Shown: piece by piece, positions 9,591 through 18,478 of the stretch
Position numbering within the stretch: the stretch's first letter is position 1
How the letters are laid out: every line of letters starts with the position of its first letter
Assembly: GCA_965207595.1 (NCBI GenBank)
Contig: CBDBMW010000011.1
Span: forward strand, 62,001 to 126,000
Source: JAGWAJ01 sp026707615
GTDB taxonomy: Bacteria; Acidobacteriota; Vicinamibacteria; Vicinamibacterales; UBA8438
Length of the DNA: 64,000 nt
Reading direction: 5' to 3'
Made by a program: the position numbers and the translations under genes
Notes under the pieces: generated by a model
Seen by the model: only the letters and a program-made list of their open reading frames with translations
Told to the model about the DNA's origin: nothing
Databases searched by the model: none

Positions 9591-9956
9591 GCGGGCATGC
9601 GCGTGTAGCCGGGCGGGCCACACTGTGCCGAGGGCATCCCCACACCATCGTCCGCTCCTAGCCCAAGTTTACCAAGGTGGAGCTGAGACCTTTTGGAATC
9701 AACGACTTACGCTGACGGAAGTGCTCGAGTGGCACTACAAACGTGTGCAACAGAGGAAAATCGGGTCGGTTAGACGATCGTCTTGCGGACACCTCCAGGC
9801 TGCGGGTCGACGCCGAGCGCGTCGTTAGAGGGCGCGCTGATCGGGTTCGGGGTAGGTGGCCGTACGCACGTGGAGCGTGCGGCCATCGGGACGGCGTGTC
9901 GGAAGCCCACGCCAAGCTGTGCGACCTCAAATTGGTGGAGATCTACTGCCAGTGAA
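9591..9956. other. about 365 bp, no clear gene
   Basis: A short + frame around 9670-9760 (containing LTEVLEWHYKRVQQRKIG) has a protein-like composition but no good start and no recognisable family. It may be a gene fragment next to the lon remnant. Nothing else is evident. Confidence 0.4.
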
Positions 9957-10790
9957 CTACGAGACCATCGCGGTCACCATCGTGACGCCGGCCGAGGCGC
10001 CGGTCTTGGGGCACGTCGCCCGACTGCGCGTGCACGTCGGTGTCTCGCGGGAAGGCGGGGTCGACCCCGTAGCGTTCTGCGCGGGCCCGCAGCCACGACA
10101 GCGCCACCTGGGCCGACTCCTGCATGACCTCTCCCAACCGGCGCGTCAGGACCAGCGCGCCCGCGCCGGGCACGCGGCTGGCCTCGACGACGAACACGTC
10201 GCCGCCGGCGGCAGTCCAGCACAGGCCGACCGCCACGCCGGGCCGCCCGGTACGGCCGGCGAGCTTCGCCTCGGAAAGCGCCGGCGCGCCCAGCATCCCG
10301 GCGAGCACTTGGAGCGTGACCTCGACGGTCCCCTCGTCGCCCTCGGCCCGCCGGCGCACCACCTTCGCGCAGACCGTGCCCAGCGCGTCCGCGAGTCCCC
10401 ACACCCCCGCTTCCCGCGTGTAGCCCCCGCACGACGGCGTCGACCGCGTCGTCGGTGACGCGGATCTGGTCGGTCGTCAGCCCGTGGCGCTCAAGCAAAA
10501 ACGGCAGCAGGTGCCCGGCTGCGATGTCGCGCTTCTCGGCCCCGGTGTAGCCGGGTACCTCGACCACGGTCATGTCTTCCCGCAGCACCGCCGGCACGGG
10601 ACCGAGGCGGTTGGCCGTGGCCACGAACCGCGCTTCGGAGAGGTCGAAGTTTCAGGTCCACGTAGCGGTCCCGGAAACGTCGCGCCCGGCATCGGAGCGA
10701 GCGCCTCGCGACAACAACTCGGCACCGACCCTTGGCTTCGGACCTTTCGCAGGTCCGCCAGCAGGGTGTGGGCGGTACCCATCGAGCGGC
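9957..10790 (-). pseudogene. lon: Lon-type ATP-dependent protease remnant
   Basis: Pieces of the C-terminal half of Lon can be read on the minus strand. AAA sensor-region sequence FVATANRLGPVPAVLRED and VEVPGYTGAEKRDIAAGHLL lies near 10520-10640. The small AAA subdomain (HGLTTDQIRVTDDAVDAVVR) follows. Protease-domain sequence RPGVAVGLCWTAAGGDVFVVE and QESAQVALSWLRARAERYGV lies near 10040-10240. Several indels separate them, the catalytic Ser region PxDGPSAG is garbled (a run ending AGVTMVTAMVS then a stop), and the N-terminal half is missing. This copy cannot make Lon. Confidence 0.8.
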
Positions 10791-11149
10791 CACGCTCTCC
10801 GCGGCGTCCCTCACTCGACCATGATCGCGGCGAGCAGATCTGCGCCGCCCACGACCGCGTTCCAGGGTGTGATGGATGCGACCGTGCCGACGGCTGAGCT
10901 CGGCAGGCAGCGCCTGACGTCGGCGCCGACCTCCGGGTAGGCGCCGGATCAGTTCTCGCGCAGAACTGTGACTGTCATCTTTGAGTCAGCGAACCGGTCA
11001 ACCAACCGTGAGAGGTGAGTCAGGGCGTCCCGTTTCCCGTCGTGGACCACGGCCATTCCCTCCGTGTATCCCCTGGGCAACTCCTCAATCAGTTCAGCGA
11101 CATACTCACTGAAATCTCTGCCGTCATCGGTTCTGACCGATAGGGACGC

Positions 11150-12330
11150 TAGTGTCCTGCCTGATAGATGGGTTTATGTAATGGAGCTGACTTCCGCAAG
11201 AGCCTCTCGAGCCCGGTGGATCTTGGCCAGCGTCTTCGCGCCGTCCGCCTTCCACTGGTACGGCTTCGGGTTCTCGTTCCGATGCGCGAGGTAGGCCGCG
11301 ATCTCCTCGACCAGTTCCGAGACGGTTCTGAAGCTCCCGGCACGGACGCAATCTTGTGTCAGGTCGGCGAAGAACCGCTCCACCATGTTCATCCAGGAAC
11401 TCGAGGTCGGAGTGAAGTGCATGTGGAACCTCGGGTGCTTCTGCAGCCACCTCACGACCTTCTCGTGCTTGTGCGTGCAGTAGTTGTCGGCGATCAGGTG
11501 GAGGTCCACGTCGGCGGGCGTCTCGCGGTCGATCTGCTTGAGGAACCGCAGCCACTCCACGTGCGTGTGCTGCTGCTCGGTCCGGTAGATCAACTTGCCC
11601 TCCAGGTAGCTCAGAGCAGCGAACAACGTGATCGTGCCGTGCCGGGTGTAGTCGTGCGTTCGCGTCCGGATGTGGCCCCGGCCCAACGGCAGGCCCGGCT
11701 GCGTGCGCTCCAGCGCCTGGCATTGCGTCTTCTCGTCGCAGCACAACACCAGCGACCTCTCGGGTGGGTCCAGATAGAGCCCCACCACGTCCCAGAACTT
11801 CTCTTCGAACTTCTTGTCCTGCGAAACCTTGAAGGTTCGCAGTCGATGCGGCTTGAGCCCTTGGCGCTCCCAGATGCGCGCCACGCTATGGGCCGAAATC
11901 CCAAGCTCCCGAGCCAGCGAACGTGTGCTCCACCGCTGCCGGCCGGGAGGCGCCTTGCCCGCCTCCTCGACGGCCCGCCGGACCGTGGCCAGCGGAATCG
12001 ACGGCTTGGCGCCGCGCCCCGGCTTGTCCCGGAGGCCGTCCAGCCCTTCTCGGTCGAAACGTTGCGACCACTTGCTCACGCTCGGGGCGCTCACGCCCAG
12101 ACGCGACGCCACCTCCTGCTGGCCGACGCCCTCGCTCCGCAGCAGCACGATGTGCGCTCGGACGCAGTCCCGTGCCGGCGTCGTCGAGGCCCCGACCCGA
12201 CGTTCCAGCTCCCGTTTCTCCTCGGGGGTCACATCGAGAACCGAGATCGGACGTGCCACCGCGTTCCTCCCTCTGGAGAGGGTGGCACAGTCGTTACTTT
12301 ATGTAAAGGCATTTCTCAGGCAGGACACTA
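11150..12330 (-). mobile_element. IS630-family insertion sequence with TA duplication
   Basis: The ends form an inverted repeat: AGTGTCCTGCCTGA at 11151-11164 and TCAGGCAGGACACT at 12316-12329. Each is bordered by TA, the target duplicated by IS630/Tc1-mariner elements. One intact transposase gene lies inside. The clean ends and intact gene indicate a recent insertion. Confidence 0.92.
11174..12259 (-). CDS. IS630-family transposase
   Basis: A 361-residue Tc1/mariner-like transposase. Two N-terminal helix-turn-helix segments (QQEVASRLGVSAPSVSKW and TRSLARELGISAHSVARIW) bind the ends. The DDE core shows Asp in VLCCDEKTQ, Asp in HLIADNYCTH, and Glu in SSSWMNMVERFF. The frame is full length and uninterrupted, so the element is probably active. 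It starts at ATG 12259, about 70 bp inside the right end. Confidence 0.95.
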   Translation of the reverse strand: MARPISVLDVTPEEKRELERRVGASTTPARDCVRAHIVLLRSEGVGQQEVASRLGVSAPSVSKWSQRFDREGLDGLRDKPGRGAKPSIPLATVRRAVEEAGKAPPGRQRWSTRSLARELGISAHSVARIWERQGLKPHRLRTFKVSQDKKFEEKFWDVVGLYLDPPERSLVLCCDEKTQCQALERTQPGLPLGRGHIRTRTHDYTRHGTITLFAALSYLEGKLIYRTEQQHTHVEWLRFLKQIDRETPADVDLHLIADNYCTHKHEKVVRWLQKHPRFHMHFTPTSSSWMNMVERFFADLTQDCVRAGSFRTVSELVEEIAAYLAHRNENPKPYQWKADGAKTLAKIHRAREALAEVSSIT

Positions 12331-12418
12331 GTAGCGTCGCAAGCACGGTCGTAAGGATGCCAATCTTTGCGTCCAGGTATATCAGTTCTCGTGCCAATTC
12401 TTCCTTCGTCATGTACAT

Positions 12419-12782
12419 CACCTGTTCAAATTCCGACTCTATGCGCAACAGGCACGCCAGTCGGCTTGTTCGTATCGTTGTTCCGAACGCTTGGCGTCAC
12501 ACTGTTGTCGACTCGTCCGTTGGCCTTGTCGATTCGGTAACCGAGGTCGCCGTGCTCTCGCGAGTTACGGCGTGAATTCGAGGTCCGACGGCGCCGCCTT
12601 GTGATCACGGCCAGAAAACGTTCACCCCACCCAGTGATGGCTCCCGAAAGGACCTGCCGATCACCTCGCCGGTGCCGGTGCCCCCGCGCCGCGAACAGGG
12701 AGGTTGTCGCATGCCGCCGGCAGCCGCCCGTTGCCAGCGCCTACCGTGATTGACCATGATCTACCTCCTGTCCGTCACCGCA
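12419..12782. other. about 360 bp between the split gene and the TOPRIM remnant
   Basis: A minus-strand frame continues upstream of the split gene's ATG for about 22 codons before a stop. Beyond that I see no gene and no repeat. The segment 12600-12740 is GC-rich and featureless to my reading. Confidence 0.4.
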
Positions 12783-13444
12783 TTAGGCCACGGCGCGGAA
12801 AAACTCAGCGATCCAGTTGAAGCTCCGATGCGCAATCGAGATCGGGATATGGGTGTTCTCCGTACTCCACATGTAGCTCGTGCTACACTCCGGATTTCTG
12901 CGGCACGTTGCGGCGATAATACATCGCAGCCGCATTTTGGCGATCTTGGACGCGGACCACTCCTCCAAGCCGACGCACGCTTGGTATTCCTCCAGGCACT
13001 CAATCGATGGCCAGTCGCACGCACCCAAGATCACGTTCTCCAGAGCTCCCGGCGGTTCTTGAGGTAATAGGAGGACCGCTACGTTCTTTCTGTGTGCATT
13101 CTCCGAGAAACGCTGCACGGCGGCTGGGATTCCATAGTCTTCTGGAGGAATCTGAGTAACGACGTCATTGAATTCTCGCTGTCGTGATCTGCAACAATCA
13201 CGACTCTCGCAACGTGGCGGCGGAACCCCGGACGCGTCACTGCAGCCACCAAATAGCTGCCGAAGGCATCTCTCCCATGCCCGCCCGCAGTGATCCCACG
13301 CTCGGGGAAACCGACTCTGAACCCCGTGATGCGATGATGGTCCAAGAGTCGCCGCAGGAACGCTGCATCACTCTTGCCTTCGCAGAGCACCAAGCGACAC
13401 TCCCGAACAAAGGGCTCTTGATTCTCAGTGTCGATTGCATCCAT
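12783..13444 (-). pseudogene. DUF3226/TOPRIM-like protein, frameshifted
   Basis: Second gene of the ATPase pair. ATG 13444 lies one base after the ATPase stop (an upstream TTG at 13459 is possible), so translation would be coupled. The first frame (13444 to about 13140) has the TOPRIM-like motifs VLCEGKSDAAFLRRLL (Glu) and VVIVADHDSEN (DxD-like). After FLQK the frame shifts near 13139 and continues as DYGIPAAVQRFSENAHRKN, then LLPQEPPGALENVILG, to a stop at 12783. DUF3226 proteins carry a proline/glycine-LE motif at that place. Together about 220 residues, the usual DUF3226 length. A single base change separates it from an intact gene, so recent loss or a sequencing error are both possible. 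Expected role: metal-dependent nuclease-like effector controlled by the ATPase. Confidence 0.72.
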
Positions 13445-13445
13445 C

Positions 13446-14486
13446 TTATCGAAGCTCAAATCCCTGCTCCAGCGCCATGCTCAACCTCTCTCCGCTGAAG
13501 CAATCTAGCCAACGATCCTCTTTCTGGTGATTGGCGCGTACGAGCGCGAAACTGTCGGGGTGGGCAGCAATAACGCTCTTCGCTGCCCTTAGGCATTCAA
13601 GGCTATGGGTAGTAATGAAGAGCTGCGTCTCGTATGCTTCGGCAAAGACATAAAGCGCCTGCCAAGCCTTCTCTAAGGCCTTGTAATAGAAACCGTTCTC
13701 GATCTCGTCTATAAGAACCACCCCATTCTGCTGTTCAGCGATGCCGCCGAGGTACGCGATGAATCGGGATGCTGCGTTCGAGTATAGGGCCAAGGGAATC
13801 ATTTGCCGCAGCCCGGCGACGCGCACGTGGATCAGCCAAGAACCGATGTCTGTCTCAGGTGATACGTCGGTGATATCGGGAAAGACAGACCTGAAGGTCT
13901 CCAGAAGGAGGTCATGACGGCCAGCTATCCTGATGGCGGAGATGTTTCGACTTGCCTCATCCGGCGGCAACGAGAAGTTGGCCGCGAACAAAGCCGTACG
14001 GAGGTTGGTTGGAGCCTCTTCGAACACGAGATTGCCATCAGGCATCAGCCTCGGCCTGGACGATAGCTGCTCCGAACCATCGGCAGACCAGACGAATTCG
14101 ATCGGCGGGGCCACGCTTTCGCTAGCAGGTGCCCCGCTAGTCGGTATTCTCGCCTGCGCGGTACCCTTCGCGCGAATAACGAGGGACCGGCTTTGGTCCC
14201 CGGAGAGGTGAATCTCGACCGAATCCCGCAGATCGAAATCCGTGGCCAGTGCCTCCCAAACGTGAGCCACGGCCTGTGGGCTGCCTTGGACGCTCTGGCC
14301 CATCCCCCGGAACAGGCGCAGCTTGACGGCGAGTCGCGGGGAGCCACCGGACGCCAGAAAGATGGCCTCCAGTAGAGCCGTCTTGCCGGTTCCGTTAGCG
14401 CCTACGACAAGATTGATGCGGCGGAGGCCGGCCAGGTCCGCCTTCCGAAAGCAACGGAAACTACGCAGCTGAATACGCTTAAGCAT
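13446..14486 (-). CDS. OLD/PARIS-like AAA (ABC-type) ATPase
   Basis: A 346-residue SMC/ABC-like ATPase of the AAA_15/AAA_21 group. It starts MLKRIQLRSFRCF, the usual beginning of this class. Walker A is GANGTGKT (residues 29-36), Walker B is VVLIDE (256-261) followed by ENGFYY, and the H-loop is TTHS (292-295). No nuclease domain is fused to it; the TOPRIM domain is supplied by the next gene. That split arrangement resembles PARIS (AriA ATPase with AriB TOPRIM/DUF4435) and class 2-like OLD systems, but the partner here is DUF3226. Such pairs act in anti-phage defence, with the ATPase as sensor. That role is inferred from domains and neighbours only. Confidence 0.8.
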   Translation of the reverse strand: MLKRIQLRSFRCFRKADLAGLRRINLVVGANGTGKTALLEAIFLASGGSPRLAVKLRLFRGMGQSVQGSPQAVAHVWEALATDFDLRDSVEIHLSGDQSRSLVIRAKGTAQARIPTSGAPASESVAPPIEFVWSADGSEQLSSRPRLMPDGNLVFEEAPTNLRTALFAANFSLPPDEASRNISAIRIAGRHDLLLETFRSVFPDITDVSPETDIGSWLIHVRVAGLRQMIPLALYSNAASRFIAYLGGIAEQQNGVVLIDEIENGFYYKALEKAWQALYVFAEAYETQLFITTHSLECLRAAKSVIAAHPDSFALVRANHQKEDRWLDCFSGERLSMALEQGFELR

Positions 14487-14520
14487 ACGATGGTTCTTCC
14501 ACCCGGGCGCGAGGATTCCA

Positions 14521-15925
14521 GCGGGGGGATTGTCCCGTGCGCTGTTGAACTTCTGGAGTGGCGGCTCCCCGTCGCTTCTACGAGTCGTCGACTTTACGCC
14601 ACGTCAGCAACCACCCTGTCGGGCGGAGCCAGCGCGTCCAGAGCATCGACCAAGTGCGGCAGGTCGCGGTAGCCGCGCACCCGCCGAAAGTGCCTCTCCG
14701 CCTCCACCAACGCGCTCTCCACCCAGCGCTCGATCATCTGGCCGCCGCGCCGGCGCTTCACGTTCCGCGTATAGCGCTCGGCTCGACACACTCCCGTTCA
14801 GTTCTCGATGACATTCGTCGTGCGCAGCGTGCGTTGCAGCGCCTCCGTCAGGCCGAGGCCGCCGCACGTTCAGCGTCTCGTCGACTCCCTCGCGGATGGA
14901 CGCGGCCGCGCAGGGCTGGTCGCGCTCCAGCGCCGTGGACAGCCGCTTCAGCACCTTCCCGCGCGCTCCGCCGAGTCCAGGTCCCACGCATCCCGTAGCG
15001 CCTTGGCGACGGAGGCGTGCAGCCGCTCGGGAAAATGGCCGCGCACGTTGCGGCACCTATGGACTTGGCAGCACTGCACCACGCGCCGAGGACCGAAGAG
15101 ATCCGTGATGGCCCGGCGCAGACCCGAGGCGCGATCGATGACAGGCCAGTGGTGACGGCAGCGGTCTCGGTGGCGCCTTCGCGCCGGGCCCGGCGCGTGT
15201 TTCTCGCCCTGTGCGTCGATCCCCAACGCGAGCACCATGCAGTGGTCCCGGAACACCTTGCCGTCAATGCAGACCACCCGCGGGTCAAGCTCTCCCAAGG
15301 GCCGGTCGAGAAACGCCTCGCGGCGCTTCTCGACAGCGCCACGAACCGCCGCGACACGGAACTGCTCGACGTCGCCCGTCCGGTCACGGCGGCCGGCACC
15401 GGGATCCAACGTGCTCGCCTGGCGGCGCGTCGACACGCCGGTGGCAACGGCGGCCAGCTTGTGCTCGTCCAGCGGGTCGGCGGCCGTGCCCACTGGAAAC
15501 CTCACCAGCGGTACCTCCCGTCCGCGCTCCGCTCCCGGAGCCGCGGCATCTCGACCTGCCCGCCCACCCAGTGTCACCGACTCTCGCCGCTCCGGCCGCG
15601 TCACGCGGACCGCTCCACCTGCTGGCGCCCCTTCGGGCCATACAGCCCTTCTCGGTCCGCCTCCATCATCGCCTCCAGAACCCGCAGCCCCGTCGCGATT
15701 CACAAAGCCCTGGAACGCGTGCCGGACCCCGTGCACCGGCAACGGCACCTGAATCGTGACCGCTCGAGGCTCGGGCGCTTGGCCGGACGTCTCCCGCCTG
15801 TCATGCTTCGCCGTGGGTGGCAGTCTCCCTTCCGGATTGCCCCCAGTCCTCCCACAGGACAGGGGGAGGACCTGCCACTCGCTTCACATCAGCTCAAAAC
15901 CAACAGTGTCCGGGACATCCCCCGC
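14521..15925 (-). mobile_element. degenerate IS256/Mutator-type element
   Basis: Imperfect inverted ends can be aligned: GCGGGGGGATTGTCCCG at 14521-14537, continuing to CTGTTG at 14542-14547, and on the right the complement of 15901-15925 (GCGGGGGATGTCCCG then CTGTTG). A dead transposase gene fills the interior. It is unlike the intact IS256 at 42.5 kb. Confidence 0.6.
14594..15748 (-). pseudogene. IS256-family transposase, decayed
   Basis: Recognisable pieces on the minus strand include VVCIDGKVFRDHCMVLALGI (first Asp region), LRRAITDLFGPRRVVQ with a following cysteine/histidine stretch, LHASVAKALRDAWDLDSAER, a C-terminal region with ELNGSVSSRALY (Glu region after NxIE is garbled), and a C-terminus MIERWVESALVEAERHFRRV. 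They are spread over three frames with several indels. The copy is inactive and old compared with the IS256 at 42.5 kb. Confidence 0.75.
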
Positions 15926-16060
15926 CGTGCGGCCATCAGCAATGCCCTAGCTTAGGATACGACTTGCTGCGGCGCGCTGGCACTGCGCATCCACCTCTCC
16001 AGCATTTCCCCGTCGTCCGCGTCGAGCCGCAGTCTCACATTCCGCCGGCGCGCTCTCGCC

Positions 16061-18478
16061 TCAACCCGCGTCCTCATCTTCAATGTCGAAGACCGGTCCG
16101 AACGCCGGGTTCAGTACGTACCGCGCGTCCTGCGGGCTCCGCATCGCCCTCATCTTGAGCATCCGCAGGTCATAGTTATCCGAGTAGATGAAGTAATCCC
16201 CCTGTGAAATCCTGACTCCCAATACGCCGTAGTACAACAAGAAATCCAGCACCCTGTCCCGTACCTCCTGCCCTATACCCGCACTATCCAGCACCTCCTT
16301 GAGATCATCCCCGCTCATCGCCGCCGGAGCGTAAAGAAAATGATACAACAGATCGCGACCTTCTGGGTGTACGTCCGCCAGCTCCCGGTCGAGTTCTTCC
16401 AGCAGATCCGAGGAGTACACCCTCATTCCTTTCTCAATGTCATCCTCCTCTATCCTGCTGCGGTTGAAGTTGATCGCGAAGCCTCTGCATTGATTGAAAA
16501 TCTTGAGAAGGTTGCGCGGCCGCATGAGCGATCTAGCGATCAGATACTCGGAGGATTCCGCGCCTCGGTAGTGAGGCACGCACAGCGCCCTCCAGATCGC
16601 TCCAAATCCGGCCGCCGCGAGATCGTCGGGCAGACCGTGTACTAGTCGGAGCCGAAGCATTTCGCGCAATAGGTCCGGATCATTCCAGTCCAACGCGACG
16701 CGAAGCTCCTTGCCGTGATCGGGGCTCCTCTGCATCAGATAGTCGTACACATCGTTGCGCACGAACACTATGCAGTGTACGGTGTGGCCACGCCTCTGCA
16801 TTTCGCGCTCCACTTTACGGCCCGCATCCACCAAACAGCGCAATGTGACCGCATCGATCTCATCGACTCCCCAGGTGCTCCACCCCTTATCTAGGTTATC
16901 AAAGAGCACCCACGCGGCGGCGCCAGGTTTCAAATAGTCGGAAATGACGTCCCGCACTTGACGAATGTCGTGTGTATAGACTAGTTCCGTAACCTCACTA
17001 GCGGAAAGCCGGAGCCGGCCCCTGTTGTCGTCGCCATCCGTTCCCTTTCCCTGCTGATGTCTTTCAGCGTATCGCGTCGCCAGCTGCTCCAGAAGCCCGG
17101 AAAGCCGTTCAGAGAAGTCGGCCTCGCCGGAGAAGCCCTCGGCGCGGTAGGCCGCGCTCAGGCGCAAATAGGCGTCATGAATGTCATGGCGGTACCGGTG
17201 GACCTGTCGATCCTTCTCGAGCAGTTTGTGGACGATTTCTAAGTAGATGAGATACTCCCAGAAAGCGGTAATGAGGTGTTGTCGTGCGCCATCGCTTAGG
17301 TACTGAAGGATGTCCTCCTTGATGCGGATGAGTTGATACCCCTCGGGTTTCAGGTCAAGAACGATATTGCGACGTTCAGCGCGTAAACGGTCCCTCAGGC
17401 GAATAAAGAGAGCCGTCTTTCCGGAGCCCTTTCGACCGACCACGAGGTTTACCTCGCCGCGAAGGGCCCGGTCGAACTGGTCGATGTTCAGGTAGTAGCG
17501 GTCGAGAGTTGCAGTTTCATTCTCGGCTCGCGGGTCGCCGACGCGCAGGGATTGTAATGCGGTAGCAGTATCAATCTTGGATGGCTCCAGCTGGCCTTCG
17601 TACTCGACAATCCGAGGGCAGAATGCTGCGACGTGTGATTGGATGTCGCGGGGCCTCACCCATGTCTTGGCGTCGTCTCGGATGTCCAAGGGCAGAGCAA
17701 GTCCGGCGGGGGCCAACAGGAGAGCGGGCTTCTCCATGCCGTGCGCCAAGCCGGCGACGAACATACAACGGGGATTATGGACATCGGCGTGAGGAACGGC
17801 TGAATCTTGGAGGGGTAGGAGAACGCCCGAGGATTCGGCGACTTGGTTAACAGCGTCCGTCGCGGACAGCCGGCTGTCTTCCTCGGGGTCGAAGCTGCGA
17901 TACCGACCATAGCCGGCCCGACGCACAGCGGCGAGCAACGCGGACATATTGTCAAGCCTCGTGGAGGGCCTAACAAGGTACACTGGGGATTGGTGGTTGA
18001 GTGTCATAGAGAATGGAGGTGGGGTGGAGTCTATGTGGGCGGCAAGACGGTCGGCGAGGGTCGTGGCGTCAGAGTACTGGAAGTAGCCGAGAGTATCGAA
18101 TACGCCAACAACGCGTGCGATGTCTTTGTCGCCTGGGGTTGCGGCGTGCCGAATCAAGAATACGCGCTTTCTGCGGCCGGTGGCGAAGCCGATTTCGTAT
18201 AGAACGTTGAGATTGAGGTACGTGATGTCTGCGACTACGAACGGTGATTCGTTTATATAGGAGAGGACCGGCGACACGAGCGGTGTGCCGGCGACGTCAT
18301 TAAAGGCCCAAGGGTGATAGTGTACGGGAAGGGGAAGGGCGTTGGCGCGACGTACGGCCTCAAGGACGAGGTCGGCGAGGTCGGAGGACTGATCGGCATG
18401 GTTGTTGGCTACTGGCTTCGATGAAGCCTCGATGACCCAATGGACACCCAACCAGCACAAGAGAGCCTTTCTACTCAC
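16061..18478 (-). CDS. NDT/TIR-like plus P-loop (Sll1717-type) ATPase, candidate defence protein
   Basis: An 805-residue multidomain protein (frame from GTG 18478). Residues ~50-150 contain PFVVADITYLNLNVLYEIGF followed by basic residues. A D-x-T-x-x-N-x-N-V-x-Y-E-x-G pattern of this kind is known from nucleoside-deoxyribosyltransferase/TIR-like domains that bind or cut nucleotides. A second, weaker Rossmann-like segment follows (~165-290). Walker A GRKGSGKT is at 348-355, and WVLFDNLDKGW at ~523-533 is characteristic of Sll1717-family P-loop ATPases. The C-terminal third is helical. The layout (putative NAD/nucleotide effector, then STAND-like ATPase, then helical sensor) resembles anti-phage sensors. 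Its 5' end overlaps the divergent M48 gene by 39 bp, so the true start may be internal. No frameshift is seen. Confidence 0.72.
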   Translation of the reverse strand: MSRKALLCWLGVHWVIEASSKPVANNHADQSSDLADLVLEAVRRANALPLPVHYHPWAFNDVAGTPLVSPVLSYINESPFVVADITYLNLNVLYEIGFATGRRKRVFLIRHAATPGDKDIARVVGVFDTLGYFQYSDATTLADRLAAHIDSTPPPFSMTLNHQSPVYLVRPSTRLDNMSALLAAVRRAGYGRYRSFDPEEDSRLSATDAVNQVAESSGVLLPLQDSAVPHADVHNPRCMFVAGLAHGMEKPALLLAPAGLALPLDIRDDAKTWVRPRDIQSHVAAFCPRIVEYEGQLEPSKIDTATALQSLRVGDPRAENETATLDRYYLNIDQFDRALRGEVNLVVGRKGSGKTALFIRLRDRLRAERRNIVLDLKPEGYQLIRIKEDILQYLSDGARQHLITAFWEYLIYLEIVHKLLEKDRQVHRYRHDIHDAYLRLSAAYRAEGFSGEADFSERLSGLLEQLATRYAERHQQGKGTDGDDNRGRLRLSASEVTELVYTHDIRQVRDVISDYLKPGAAAWVLFDNLDKGWSTWGVDEIDAVTLRCLVDAGRKVEREMQRRGHTVHCIVFVRNDVYDYLMQRSPDHGKELRVALDWNDPDLLREMLRLRLVHGLPDDLAAAGFGAIWRALCVPHYRGAESSEYLIARSLMRPRNLLKIFNQCRGFAINFNRSRIEEDDIEKGMRVYSSDLLEELDRELADVHPEGRDLLYHFLYAPAAMSGDDLKEVLDSAGIGQEVRDRVLDFLLYYGVLGVRISQGDYFIYSDNYDLRMLKMRAMRSPQDARYVLNPAFGPVFDIEDEDAG

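Larger units (their letters stand above)
10949..12418 (-). pseudogene. small gene split by the IS630 insertion
   Basis: Removing the IS (and one TA copy) joins 12418-12331 to 11149-10949 in a single open frame of 96 codons, from ATG 12418 to TGA at 10949-10951. The first 30 codons lie right of the IS (MTKEELARELIYLDAKIG, then a hydrophobic ILTTVLATLL). The remainder lies left (RTDDGRDFSEYVAELIEEL, then KMTVTVLREN). The frame is also open about 22 codons upstream of this ATG. The protein would have one short hydrophobic stretch and otherwise charged helices. I do not recognise the family. The exact restoration shows it was an intact gene when the IS landed. Confidence 0.75.
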
